A stretch of DNA of 64,000 nt from Vulcanimicrobiota bacterium (lineage in GTDB: Bacteria; Vulcanimicrobiota; Vulcanimicrobiia; Vulcanimicrobiales; Vulcanimicrobiaceae): the NCBI GenBank assembly GCA_027452165.1, contig DAIDGX010000024.1, forward strand, positions 124,001-188,000. The letters are read 5' to 3'. Made by a program: the position numbers and the translations under genes. The notes under the pieces are model-generated. The model saw only the letters and a program-made list of their open reading frames with translations. It ran no database searches and was not told where the DNA came from. Of this stretch, positions 9,103 through 18,270 are shown in pieces; the stretch's first letter is position 1; each line of letters opens with the position of its first letter.

Positions 9103-9804
9103 CTAGATCGAGGGAAGGGTCTGGTGCGGCAGCGGCCGCGCGGGAATGAAGGTCGAGTCGGGCAGCGATGCGGGAAAACGGTAGCTGCTCCACGTGATGC
9201 GTTCGCGAGCCGAATGACCATCGACGCTTGCGTCGATGGTCACCGAGAGCGGCACCCAGCGATGCTCGATGGTTCCGTACATAATCTCGCCGGTTCCGTG
9301 TGCATTCGCGCCGACCGAATGAAACTTGATTGCGCTTGGCAGAAAGGTCGTGCCGTCAATCGTCACGCGCGTAACGGTAAAGGAACTCGACGCGGGCGCA
9401 AGCGGTGTGGCCTGATACACATACGAAAGGTGCGACGGCTTCCCGATGGTGTGAAGAAAGAGCAATGCGTAGGTCGTCGCGCGCGGAGCCAAGCGGCCGA
9501 CGGTATAGCGATCCTCGCGCTGCGCGATGCGCACGATCTTCTGTTTGAGGCCGACGCCGTCGTCGCTCAACAACTCGTCGCGCACGTTCAGCCCGCTGCG
9601 ATAGAGGCGATGGCGTTGTTCGATATCGGTCGGTCCCGCCTGCGAGATCGTATAGGTGAAGATCATCACGCTCGGCGAGACAAGATCGTCGAGGGCCATC
9701 TCGTAGCGCGCGAGCACCAGTTGCGAATCGAGCGCCGGGCGTGGCGCGACCCCGAGCAACGTGAGGCTCGCGACAAACGCGACAAGCACCACGCGAGGGA
9801 TCAT
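9103..9804 (-). CDS. Secreted hypothetical protein (possibly LolA-like beta fold)
   Basis: 233 residues with an N-terminal signal peptide (VVLVAFVASLTLLGVAPRPA). The mature part is beta-rich with no catalytic motif. The pattern of a start region describing moving lipid-like surfaces followed by repeated beta strands (VTRVTIDGTTFLPSAIKFHS, VPLSVTIDASV) loosely recalls LolA/outer-membrane-lipoprotein-sorting folds, but this is weak. The start ATG overlaps the alaS stop as ATGA, so expression is coupled to alaS. No other family assignment is made. Confidence 0.6.
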   Translation of the reverse strand: MIPRVVLVAFVASLTLLGVAPRPALDSQLVLARYEMALDDLVSPSVMIFTYTISQAGPTDIEQRHRLYRSGLNVRDELLSDDGVGLKQKIVRIAQREDRYTVGRLAPRATTYALLFLHTIGKPSHLSYVYQATPLAPASSSFTVTRVTIDGTTFLPSAIKFHSVGANAHGTGEIMYGTIEHRWVPLSVTIDASVDGHSARERITWSSYRFPASLPDSTFIPARPLPHQTLPSI

Positions 9805-12437
9805 GCGAACACGGCATCCCGCATCGCTTGGAGCGCGGCCACGGCGCCGTCGGGCTTCTTTCCGCCACCCTGCGCCTGCGCGGGCCCTCCGCCACCCTTG
9901 CCATCCACGAGCGGTGCCGCCAGTTGCACCAACCGCCCCGCGTGAACGCCGGCCTTCACCAAATCGTCGCTCGCAGAGACGAGCAGGTTCACCGCGCCGT
10001 TGTCGATCCCGGCAAGCGCAATCACGCCGCTCTGCAATCGATTGCGTAGCGCTCCCGCGAGGTGCCGCAGCGCCTCGGTGTTGGCTTCGTGAACGACCTC
10101 ACCGACGAAGGCACGGTCGCCCTTGCGCTCGACGCGTTCGAGGTATGCCTGCGCATCCGCCGCGGCAAGACGTGCTTTTAACTGACCGACCGCACCCTGC
10201 AGATCTTTGATCTCGCGTTGCAGTTTGCCCAAGCGCTCGACGATCTCATCGGGCGTCGCCGCAAGCGTGCTCGCAACATCGCCGACGAGCTCTTGCTGAT
10301 GCGTCACGACGTGCTCGGCCGCGCGCGAAACGCAGCTCTCGATGCGGCGGATGCCGCTGCCGATCGAGCTTTCGCTCAACAGCACGAACATGCCGAGTTC
10401 GCCGGTCGAGTGCGCGTGTGTGCCGCCGCAGAACTCCACCGAGGGACCCGCCTGAACGACGCGCACGATCTCGCCATATTTTTCGCCCGCCATCGTGATC
10501 GCACCGGTTGCCCGCGCCTGTTCGATCGGCAGTTCGCGCGTGACCAAACGATCGTCGTCGCGAATCATCTCGTTGACGCGTGCCATGACCGTGCGACGCT
10601 GCTCGGGGCTGAGCGCGCCCGCCGGATAGCGGAAGTCGAAGCGCATACGATCGATGCCGACCCACGAGCCGGCCTGCGCGACCTCGTCACCGAGCACGTC
10701 TTTCAGTGCGCGCTGCAACAGGTGCGCCGAGGTGTGGTGACGGCGAATCTCTTGACGCCACCAGTCGAAGACGCGAGCGTGCGCGCGATCGCTCGCGCCG
10801 ATGCTACCGCTCTTGACGACGCCGTGATGCGCGATCGCTTCGCCCATATACTGCGTGTCCTCGACCTCGAAGACCGCGCCATCGGCTGTCGTCAGCGTGC
10901 CGCGATCGCCGATTTGTCCTCCGCGTTCGGCGTAGAACGACGTACGATCGAGGATGATGATGCCGCGCTCGCCGGTCGCAAGGCTCTCGACCGCGACCGA
11001 GCCCGCGCCGGCCGACGGGCGAAGGATCACGACCACCTCGCCATCGGTTTCGAGCCCGTCGTAGCCGGTGAACGTGGACTTCACGGCGGGGAGTTCGGCA
11101 ATGGTCACCACCGCGCGTTTGCTCTTTGCATCGCGCCGCGCCCGCTCGCGTTGCTCCTCCATCGCGCTCTCGAACTCCGCCGTATCGACCGCCACGCCGC
11201 CGTCGGCAGCCACTTCGCGCGTGAGCTCGATGGGGAATCCAAACGTATCGTGGAGCATGAACGCGTCGCTGCCAGCGATCAAGCGCGTGCAGTTATCGTT
11301 GGCATCTTGAATGAGCCGGTCGAGCATCTGCATACCGCGCTCGAGCGTGCGTTCGAACGTCTGCTCCTCGGTACGCAGGGTCTGCTGGATGCGTGCCACG
11401 TTCTGCGTGAGCTCGGGATAGCCGGGCGAAAGCGAACGCACGACCGCGGGCACGAGGCCGGTCAGAAAGCCGTTCGGATAACCGAGTAGGCGCCCCTGAC
11501 GAATCGCGCGGCGGATGAGAAAACGCAGCACGTAGCCGCGATCGTTATTCGATGGAAAGATGCCATCATTGATGAGAAACGTGACGGCACGCGCATGATC
11601 GGCGATGATGTTCTGGCGCACGCGCTGTTCGGCGGGTGCAAGCGACGTTTGCCCCACCGGCGGCTGCGCGGCGATCACGTCGGTGAAAAGATCGGTGTCA
11701 TACATCGAAGCGAGACCGTTGCACACGGCAAGCATGCGCTCGAGTCCCGCACCGGTATCGATCGATTTCTTGGGAAGTTCCGAGAGCGAGCCGTCGGCCG
11801 CGCGGTTATACTGCTGAAAGACGACGTTCCATATCTCGACGTACCGGTTGCCAAGATTTGGTCCCGTGTCGTCGGGGCCACTCGCATAGCGCTCGCCCGT
11901 ATCGTAAAAAATCTCGGTCGAAGGGCCGCACGGCCCGGTCGGCCCCATCGTCCAGAAATTGTCCTCATCGAAACGCGTGATGCGCGAGGGATCGAGACCG
12001 ATCGCATTCTGCCAAATCTGCTGCGCTTCGTCATCGCCCGTATGCACGGTGACATACAGCCGCGCGGGATCGAGTTTGAGAACGGTGGTGACGAACTCCC
12101 ACGCCCACGCGATCGCTTCGCGCTTGTAGTAGTCGCCGAAGCTGAAATTGCCGAGCATCTCAAGGAAGGTGCCATGACGCCCCGTACGCCCCACGTTCTC
12201 GATATCGCTCTTGGCACCGGCGACGCGCAAGCACCGCTGCACGGTGACGACGCGCGGCGCGGCGGGGGCTTGCTCGCCGAGAAAGACGGGGACGAACTGC
12301 TCCATCCCGGCGATCGTGAAGAGCGTCGTGCTCATCTCGTCGGGGATCAGGCTCGCCGAGGGCAGCAGCTTGTGCGATTTGGCGACAAAGAAGTCGATCC
12401 AGGCTTGACGGAGTTCTTGGCTTTTCATAAGGCTCAA
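9801..12437 (-). CDS. alaS: Alanyl-tRNA synthetase
   Basis: A class II synthetase of 878 residues, the normal bacterial length, charging tRNA-Ala in the cytoplasm. The N-terminal catalytic core contains motif 2/3 blocks such as RCLRVAGAKSDIENVGRTGRH and GAGLERML. The editing domain carries HHTSAHLL and the zinc-site motif CGGTHAHSTGELG. The C-terminal DHHA1-type region ends in a Gly-rich loop (VDGKGGGGPAQAQGGG), as expected. It heads a three-gene transcript. An intrinsic terminator (12459-12486) separates it from the TonB receptor/lipoprotein operon upstream. Confidence 0.98.
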   Translation of the reverse strand: MSLMKSQELRQAWIDFFVAKSHKLLPSASLIPDEMSTTLFTIAGMEQFVPVFLGEQAPAAPRVVTVQRCLRVAGAKSDIENVGRTGRHGTFLEMLGNFSFGDYYKREAIAWAWEFVTTVLKLDPARLYVTVHTGDDEAQQIWQNAIGLDPSRITRFDEDNFWTMGPTGPCGPSTEIFYDTGERYASGPDDTGPNLGNRYVEIWNVVFQQYNRAADGSLSELPKKSIDTGAGLERMLAVCNGLASMYDTDLFTDVIAAQPPVGQTSLAPAEQRVRQNIIADHARAVTFLINDGIFPSNNDRGYVLRFLIRRAIRQGRLLGYPNGFLTGLVPAVVRSLSPGYPELTQNVARIQQTLRTEEQTFERTLERGMQMLDRLIQDANDNCTRLIAGSDAFMLHDTFGFPIELTREVAADGGVAVDTAEFESAMEEQRERARRDAKSKRAVVTIAELPAVKSTFTGYDGLETDGEVVVILRPSAGAGSVAVESLATGERGIIILDRTSFYAERGGQIGDRGTLTTADGAVFEVEDTQYMGEAIAHHGVVKSGSIGASDRAHARVFDWWRQEIRRHHTSAHLLQRALKDVLGDEVAQAGSWVGIDRMRFDFRYPAGALSPEQRRTVMARVNEMIRDDDRLVTRELPIEQARATGAITMAGEKYGEIVRVVQAGPSVEFCGGTHAHSTGELGMFVLLSESSIGSGIRRIESCVSRAAEHVVTHQQELVGDVASTLAATPDEIVERLGKLQREIKDLQGAVGQLKARLAAADAQAYLERVERKGDRAFVGEVVHEANTEALRHLAGALRNRLQSGVIALAGIDNGAVNLLVSASDDLVKAGVHAGRLVQLAAPLVDGKGGGGPAQAQGGGKKPDGAVAALQAMRDAVFA

Positions 12438-12458
12438 GCGTGAATGATAGCAAATGAG

Positions 12459-12486
12459 AAGGGCTGCCGGAACCCCGGCAGCCCTT
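12459..12486 (-). terminator. Intrinsic terminator for the TonB receptor/lipoprotein operon
   Basis: A perfect 12-bp GC-rich stem (AAGGGCTGCCGG at 12459-12470 with CCGGCAGCCCTT at 12475-12486) and a 4-base loop. On the minus strand the stem is followed by a moderately T-rich stretch (TTCTCATTTGC). It lies 23 bases after the stop of the minus-strand lipoprotein gene and 21 bases before the alaS start. Confidence 0.65.
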
Positions 12487-12509
12487 GCTCGTTGGTCGAC
12501 CCGTTGCGG

Positions 12510-13874
12510 TTACGGCGAAGTTGCCGTCGCCGCGGTCGAGATCGTGATGTCAGCCTGACCGTTCGCTCCCGTGAGCGTCGGCGACTGCGACTTGTTGATG
12601 GGGTAGGTTGCCCCATACATGTCGTAGTCGAGACCGACCAGTTGCACCGAGTAGTTGTCGCCAGCCGCCGCGGCTCCAGCCGCTGCGGTGTTCTGCGCCG
12701 CCGTGCAGATCGACGGGCTCGGCGTCAGGCCCGACGCGCCACCGGTCGTGGTGGTGTTCGGACCATCGGTATCCGGCAGGGTGTAGGTGCCGGCAGCCTT
12801 CGCGACCAGCGTGTAGTACACCGGCGCGAAGCTCGGGCCACGGACGCCCTGGCAGTTGGTGCCACCGTTGCCGCCGTCCACGATCTGGACATAGACTTCG
12901 GTGATACCACCCGAGAAGTCGGCCGCCGGCAACGTCACCGTGCCGCCGCCCTTTCCGTCGAGCACCAGCGCCGGCGGGTTGATGGTCGGCAGCGTGGTCG
13001 TCGATGCCATGGTGGCCGACGCGGTCACCGTGGACGAGGTCGGCGTCGAGCCGTTGAACCCGGTCGGAACCGCCAGGCTCAGGTTGTAGGTTCCGGCCGT
13101 CACCGTCACGCCGTCGAACGACGTGAAGCCCTCGGGGATGCCGAGGTTGATCGCGCCGGTCCCGCCCGTGGACGGGATCGTGATACCGAGGGTGTTGAGA
13201 CCGTCGCGCAGGCCCATGCCGTTGTTGTCCGGGTCGAACGCTGGCGGTCCGCCGTACGGCGTCAGCTGGTTCGCAGCTGTTTCGTTCGCATCGGTCGTGT
13301 TGTTGTAGAGCGGGATCGAGTACGGGACGTACGAGTCGGCCGAACCACTAATACCGGCATTGGCCGGCGCGAAGCCGTTGGTGAACACGCCGCCCGATTG
13401 CCCGAAGGTCGAGAGGTTGGCCCGCATCCCCGCAGCCGTTGCAGCCTGCGGCGAGCCGGTGATCGTGCCCTTCGCGGTCGCTTCGCTCTGGCTCGGTCCC
13501 CCCGGCAGCGTGCTGCTGAGGTCCGTCTGCCCGAACGAGAAGCCCGGGGTCAAGGTGAGCCCACCCGGCGCCGTGCCGATCGGAACCGTGTTGGCATTCG
13601 TGTTGATCGTGAAGGGTCCCGTGATGGTCGGCGTATTCACCAGGGCATCCGAAAGGCCGTTCCCCTGACGATACGTGGCGACCACGTTCAGGCCCGTTCC
13701 CGTGCCGTAGAAGTTTGCCGTACCCACGGCAAACACGAGCTTACCGGTCGAGACCGGATTGACGCTCGAGACCGGCGGAATGCCCTTTGAGCCATTTCCG
13801 CCACCGCCGCAGCCGCCGAGGAGAGCCCCGGCGACGGCGACGGCGAGAGTGAGTCGTAGCTTATGTGCTTTCAT
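12510..13874 (-). CDS. Secreted lipoprotein, Gly/Thr/Ser-rich, partner of the TonB receptor
   Basis: About 454 residues. The N-terminus MKAHKLRLTLAVAVAGALLGGC is a textbook lipoprotein signal with the lipobox Cys at residue 22, followed by a Gly run. I chose the ATG at 13874 because AAGAGG precedes it and the signal peptide begins there; the in-frame upstream start at 13916 overlaps the receptor gene. The mature protein is rich in Thr, Ser, Gly and Asn and low in charge. It holds Ig-like beta repeats (GTYNLSLAVPTGF, ITEVYVQIVDGG, AAGTYTLPDTDG). It lies 11 bases after the TonB receptor stop, so it is probably a surface or periplasmic substrate-capture partner, SusD-like in role but not in sequence. 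Confidence 0.75.
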   Translation of the reverse strand: MKAHKLRLTLAVAVAGALLGGCGGGGNGSKGIPPVSSVNPVSTGKLVFAVGTANFYGTGTGLNVVATYRQGNGLSDALVNTPTITGPFTINTNANTVPIGTAPGGLTLTPGFSFGQTDLSSTLPGGPSQSEATAKGTITGSPQAATAAGMRANLSTFGQSGGVFTNGFAPANAGISGSADSYVPYSIPLYNNTTDANETAANQLTPYGGPPAFDPDNNGMGLRDGLNTLGITIPSTGGTGAINLGIPEGFTSFDGVTVTAGTYNLSLAVPTGFNGSTPTSSTVTASATMASTTTLPTINPPALVLDGKGGGTVTLPAADFSGGITEVYVQIVDGGNGGTNCQGVRGPSFAPVYYTLVAKAAGTYTLPDTDGPNTTTTGGASGLTPSPSICTAAQNTAAAGAAAAGDNYSVQLVGLDYDMYGATYPINKSQSPTLTGANGQADITISTAATATSP

Positions 13875-13885
13875 CAATCCGCCTC

Positions 13886-16800
13886 TTAGATCTTGGTCCG
13901 TAGATAGACGTTCCACGTCCGTCCAGTACCGTAATTGTTCAGGTACGGGAGCGTGGAGCCTCCCGGATAGTACTCGTTCCCAGCGCCAACCTTCGATCCA
14001 ACCGTCGGAAGTTGACCCGTCAGGGGACCAGCGACACCGTTTGCAACGGGCTGGTAGAACGTGTTGACAACGGGAGGACCATAGTGATTGTCGAGGACGT
14101 TGAAAATCTGGACGCCGAAGGTCATCTGCCGTGAGAGCGGCGTTTCGAAGTCCAGGTTCGCAAAGAACTCGGGCGGGCTGTTCTTGAGACCCGCAATCGC
14201 CGGTTCCGCGATACCGCGCGAAGCCGCAATGTTCGGGTTTTGGATCGAACCCGGAACCTGCGGATCGACGAAGTAACTTGCGTTGTAGGCATTGTTCGGC
14301 CCGGAGCTACCCGCATACGGCGTGTTGGGACCGAAATTCGTCTCCGGGATCGTCTGCAACGATCCGTTCACGAACCCGATCGACGAGGTTCCGACGCCGA
14401 ACGGATAGCCATCGTTCACAAAGAGCGTTGGGGTGATCGTCGTTCCGCTCTTGAAGTGGTACGTTGCACCGATAACCGCCGAGAGTGGGGGCACAAAACC
14501 TGCCTTGAAGAGCTGATTTGTCCCGAACAACTGCTGGCCAAGGATCGGAAGATTTGATGATCCCGTGACCGGCGGCGTATTCAGCAGTTCGTTGATGTAG
14601 TCGAACGTCACGAAGCCGCTCCAACCCTTCTCGCCAAGCGAGACGTCGGGCGTCGTGAGCTGACCTTCGATACCGAAGGTCTTTTCTTGGCCGGCTGCGG
14701 TGGTCGTGAAGACGCTCGCCGACGACTGGCCGGTGATCGGGTTCGGCGGTCCGTTGAGGAGCAGCACGTTCTGTTCGACGTTGTAACCGCGACGCGTGTA
14801 CGCCGTCAGACGCGACGACCAGCCGCGGAACGCACCCTTCGTGAACAGGTGCGACCAGGCGAGATCGAAGTTGCTGTACGTCGGCGGTCCGAACCCGCCA
14901 AGGTCCGGCGCATCGAGGTTCTGGTCGAGGTACCACGCGACCGACGCCGCGTAGTTCTGGCACGGGAAGAACCACTGCGTACCGTTCGTCGGAATCTTGG
15001 TGTTCAGCGAATATCCCGGCGTATTGGGGTCCATATAACCGCTGCCGCAATAGGGAGCGGCGCCCGACTTCGCAGGGATTGAGTTGAGGATCGGATTGAT
15101 GCCGTACACGTTGAACGGCGTGCCGAGCGTCTGTCCGAAGAAGAACAGCGTCGAGCGGCCGTACGAGAAGCGGACCGAGTTGGTCCGGTTGACGCGGTAC
15201 GAGAACGCAAAGCGCGGCTCGGTTTCGCGCGGCGAGATAAACGCGGAGTTCACCTTCGAGAAGCCAACGTCCGATGGCGTTCCGGCAGGGCCGTTGTACG
15301 GCGTCGGACCGAACTTGTTCTGTTCGCCATCGACGCGAACGCCGAAGTCGAAGTTCCACTTGTCGTTCGGCGAGTACTGGTCGCGAAGGCCGACGCCCCA
15401 CTGCTGCTGACGCGTGCCATGGTAGCCGATGCCGAAGGTCGGCACGTCCGGCATGGTGCCGGTCCACTTGCCGTTGTTCACGAGCCAGTCGTGAATGTAA
15501 CAGCCGCCCGCGATGCTACAGGGGTTGCCTGCGCCCGACACCGCTGCGGGGTTGCCCGGAAGCGCCCAATCACTGGCATTCGGGCTTAGGGGGCCGCCGA
15601 AGATGCCTAACTCCGAGTACGCGAGGCCCGCGGCGCTCTCGCCAGGAACCTGATTGTTCCAGTACGGGTTGGCGAATTCGTACTTACCTTCGAGCGTCAG
15701 CGTGTCGTTCTCACCGAACGAGTGCGTGATCGAGCCGATGAAGCCCGATCGTTGCCCACCGGTAACAGCCCATCCGGTACCGAAGTCGCCGGCGTTCAGG
15801 TAGTTGGTGTAGTTGGAGCCGCCCGTATAGAGCGCCCAATTGTAGTACGCGAGCGTCAAGAAGGTGCTCGCGTTGAGCGAGTTCGTGTACCCGATCTTGA
15901 TGAAGTTGAGCGGGTTCGCCGAGACTTTCTCGGGGCCCGTCACCGTCGCGCCTGCGGGCTGCTGGTACGGGAGCGTCGGAATCAGCGACGCGTAGTACGC
16001 GTTGTTGCCGCCGAAGTAGCCCGACCAGGTGTTCAGGTAGTTCGGATCGTTGGGGAAGTAGTAGAGGCCGTTCGTGCCGCCGAGGCCGTTGTATGCATCA
16101 ACGAACGCGACGCGTCCGAGCAACTGCAGCGACTCGTGGTTGTTCTTGCCGAAGCGGAAGACCATGTTGTCCACGAGGTCGTTGTGGCGCGCGTACGACG
16201 TGCCGAAGTAGGTGCCGAGCTCCGCCGTGTTGGCATCGACCGGACCCTGCTGCGGAACGTAGCTCTGCCCCGAGAACGAGAGATAGTTCGAGAACTTGCC
16301 GTTGTCGGTCGCCGCAGCGTAGTCGAAGTTCAGCGCGTGGTCGTACCACGGCCCGCCAACCTCGGCGTCGATGTGGCCCGCGGCCGGATAGGTGCCGCGC
16401 GGTGCAACGGTATTGATGACGCCGCCACCAACGTTACCCTGCGTGGCGTCGCCGGCACCGGAGACGATCTGAATGCCGCCGCCCGAACCACCGTTGATGC
16501 CGTTCAAGAACCCTTGGCTACCGTTTTCGTTGAAGAACGGAGCCGAGAAGGGGATGCCGTCGTACTGATAGCCGAGTTCGACCGCGAGCGAGCCGCGAAT
16601 CGAGAGGCTATTTGGCATCGAAGCGCCTTGATCGTACGTTGCGATAACACCGGGCGCGCTTTGCAGCAGCGTCGCCTCATCGGTGTTGTACGAGTTACCC
16701 AGCGCCTGTTGCACGCGCTGGCCGGTAACGCTGTACGAGTCGATCGTCTGATCCGGTTGGAACGCGCTGTTAGCGGCAACCGTTCTCAGATGCGCGATCG

Positions 16801-17146
16801 TAGCGAGCGCCTTACCCAGCGAGACGTTGGCGACGTTCTTTTGGTCGCCGAACACCGTAACGCCGGTGACGTTTTCCGTTTGGTATCCCTTGGCCGTGAC
16901 CGTCAACGTGTACTCGTCAACGTTCATGCCGAGGATCGAATAAAAGCCCTTTGCGTCAGTCTTAGCGGAATACGTTCCGCTCGGCGACTTCGCAATCACG
17001 AGCGCGTCCGCGATGGGCGCGTGCGTCGATTGGTCGGACACCGTACCATTCAGATCACCGAAGAGACCGCCTGCTGCAAGGACCGGTCCCGTCGCGATGA
17101 ATCCGAATGCGACTGTGAAGCAAAGTGCCAAAAGGCGTGATTTCAT
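13886..17146 (-). CDS. TonB-dependent receptor with N-terminal carboxypeptidase-regulatory domain (Oar-like)
   Basis: An outer-membrane active transporter of about 1086 residues. A signal peptide (MKSRLLALCFTVAFGFIATG...) is followed by a carboxypeptidase-regulatory-like beta-sandwich at about residues 30-110 (LNGTVSDQSTHAPIADALV...). The plug domain follows (ATYDQGASMPNSLSIRG, GGGIQIVSGAGDATQGNVGGGVINT). A long barrel ends with the usual aromatic-rich strand near the C-terminus (TWNVYLRTKI). The ATG at 17146 is chosen because GGAGG lies 4 bases upstream and the signal peptide starts there; the frame extends to 17203 without signal character. The substrate is unknown. It is co-transcribed with the following lipoprotein. 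Confidence 0.92.
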   Translation of the reverse strand: MKSRLLALCFTVAFGFIATGPVLAAGGLFGDLNGTVSDQSTHAPIADALVIAKSPSGTYSAKTDAKGFYSILGMNVDEYTLTVTAKGYQTENVTGVTVFGDQKNVANVSLGKALATIAHLRTVAANSAFQPDQTIDSYSVTGQRVQQALGNSYNTDEATLLQSAPGVIATYDQGASMPNSLSIRGSLAVELGYQYDGIPFSAPFFNENGSQGFLNGINGGSGGGIQIVSGAGDATQGNVGGGVINTVAPRGTYPAAGHIDAEVGGPWYDHALNFDYAAATDNGKFSNYLSFSGQSYVPQQGPVDANTAELGTYFGTSYARHNDLVDNMVFRFGKNNHESLQLLGRVAFVDAYNGLGGTNGLYYFPNDPNYLNTWSGYFGGNNAYYASLIPTLPYQQPAGATVTGPEKVSANPLNFIKIGYTNSLNASTFLTLAYYNWALYTGGSNYTNYLNAGDFGTGWAVTGGQRSGFIGSITHSFGENDTLTLEGKYEFANPYWNNQVPGESAAGLAYSELGIFGGPLSPNASDWALPGNPAAVSGAGNPCSIAGGCYIHDWLVNNGKWTGTMPDVPTFGIGYHGTRQQQWGVGLRDQYSPNDKWNFDFGVRVDGEQNKFGPTPYNGPAGTPSDVGFSKVNSAFISPRETEPRFAFSYRVNRTNSVRFSYGRSTLFFFGQTLGTPFNVYGINPILNSIPAKSGAAPYCGSGYMDPNTPGYSLNTKIPTNGTQWFFPCQNYAASVAWYLDQNLDAPDLGGFGPPTYSNFDLAWSHLFTKGAFRGWSSRLTAYTRRGYNVEQNVLLLNGPPNPITGQSSASVFTTTAAGQEKTFGIEGQLTTPDVSLGEKGWSGFVTFDYINELLNTPPVTGSSNLPILGQQLFGTNQLFKAGFVPPLSAVIGATYHFKSGTTITPTLFVNDGYPFGVGTSSIGFVNGSLQTIPETNFGPNTPYAGSSGPNNAYNASYFVDPQVPGSIQNPNIAASRGIAEPAIAGLKNSPPEFFANLDFETPLSRQMTFGVQIFNVLDNHYGPPVVNTFYQPVANGVAGPLTGQLPTVGSKVGAGNEYYPGGSTLPYLNNYGTGRTWNVYLRTKI

Positions 17147-17172
17147 ATAGCCTCCACAGAGTCGCAATAAGA

Positions 17173-17193
17173 GCCCTGAGCCAGACTCAGGGC
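17173..17193 (-). promoter_or_regulatory. Hairpin in the leader of the TonB receptor operon
   Basis: GCCCTGAG (17173-17180) and CTCAGGGC (17186-17193) pair perfectly over 8 bp with a 5-base loop. The hairpin ends 26 bases before the receptor start codon. On the minus strand it is followed by TCTTATT, so it could act as a weak terminator/attenuator or mask the leader. No recognised riboswitch is seen. The rest of the 194-base gap (17147-17340) shows no gene and must hold divergent promoters, which I could not place with confidence. Confidence 0.4.
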
Positions 17194-17340
17194 AATCGTT
17201 CATTTTCCTAGCCTGTGTTAAGGTTCCCTTTACCCATATGCAAGGTTGACCTCAGTCACAAGAACGATCCGGAGCCTCCCTGCGTGACGATCCGGCACAA
17301 CCAAGGCCAATACGGGGTGGGCGGCTAAACAGAGCGCGAC

Positions 17341-18270
17341 ATGTTTGGACTACTGCTCGCCGTCGCGATCGCCACCCCAAATCCGGTACCCTCAGCACCA
17401 CCCCAAATCTACCGGATGTCCGTCTCCCCTTCGTGCAAGACGCTCTCGAACGTCATGCTCCCGGTCGGCTACGTCACGCGCCGCGATGACGCCGCCTTCC
17501 GTGCCGCGGCACGCTCGATGGCGAACATCTTGAACAACTTCATGCCGGGCGACGTGCCCACCGTCGCCGATATCGACGCGGCCCTCGGAACCGGCCCGAA
17601 TACCGGCATCAACAACATCAACGCCAACAACGATCCCCGGGTCGCGGGCGCAAACGGCGTCGGGACGGGCACCGCCGCCTCCGCTGAACTGAGCGACTCC
17701 TCGGGCGACGATCCGTTGATGTACGGCCCCAAGCAGATCCTCGACGCCTCGCACGTGGACATGGCGGTCCAGCACATTATCTCCAACATCCAACTCGAGC
17801 GTGGGTACATCCGTAAATCGCTTGCGCTCTACCCGCCGCACGCCGATCCCCGGGTCGATGAGTTGCGCCACAAGACCGAAGAGCTGATCGTGCTGCAGCA
17901 AGCGCTCGCGGCGCGCTATGACAACTTCGCGGGAACCTACATCGACAACATCGGCATGGCCGATATGATCCGCAACTCGCCCGGTCAGTTGGATCAGTTC
18001 AAGCTGACATTACGCGGCCTGCTCCTGGGCGATACGAGCGGCCTTACGCACGCCGAAGCCCGGCGCATGCGCGAGCCGAACTTCGGCTACGCAAACGTCG
18101 AGCAACTCGCGACGATGGGAAGCAACGGCGAACTGGTCCAGGCGCTTGGCCAGCACGAGTTTGCGTTCACGAAAGCCCTGATCTCACAGTATAACCAGTG
18201 TCACGGCACGCATTATGTGCTCACGACGAAGCCACACCCGGCGCCGGCATCGCCTTCGCCGAAACCGTAG
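17341..18270 (+). CDS. Secreted hypothetical protein
   Basis: 309 residues with a signal peptide (FGLLLAVAIATPNPVPSAPPQ). The mature protein is soluble and mostly helical. A disorder-prone Asn/Gly/Ala segment (residues about 85-125, rich in NANNDPRVAGANG-type runs) is followed by long helices (MAVQHIISNIQLERGYIRKSL, TEELIVLQQALAARYDNFAG). The tail is Pro/Ala-rich. Two Cys residues (SPSCKTL and NQCHGT) could form a disulfide. Its stop directly abuts the convergent sigma-factor stop, with no spacer. No family is recognised. It is divergent from the TonB receptor operon and may share its control region. Confidence 0.7.
   Translation: MFGLLLAVAIATPNPVPSAPPQIYRMSVSPSCKTLSNVMLPVGYVTRRDDAAFRAAARSMANILNNFMPGDVPTVADIDAALGTGPNTGINNINANNDPRVAGANGVGTGTAASAELSDSSGDDPLMYGPKQILDASHVDMAVQHIISNIQLERGYIRKSLALYPPHADPRVDELRHKTEELIVLQQALAARYDNFAGTYIDNIGMADMIRNSPGQLDQFKLTLRGLLLGDTSGLTHAEARRMREPNFGYANVEQLATMGSNGELVQALGQHEFAFTKALISQYNQCHGTHYVLTTKPHPAPASPSPKP

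Noticed and set aside
15722-17140. 472-codon plus-strand frame inside the TonB receptor
   Set aside because: Antisense of the receptor; Arg/Val-rich with no recognisable domain.
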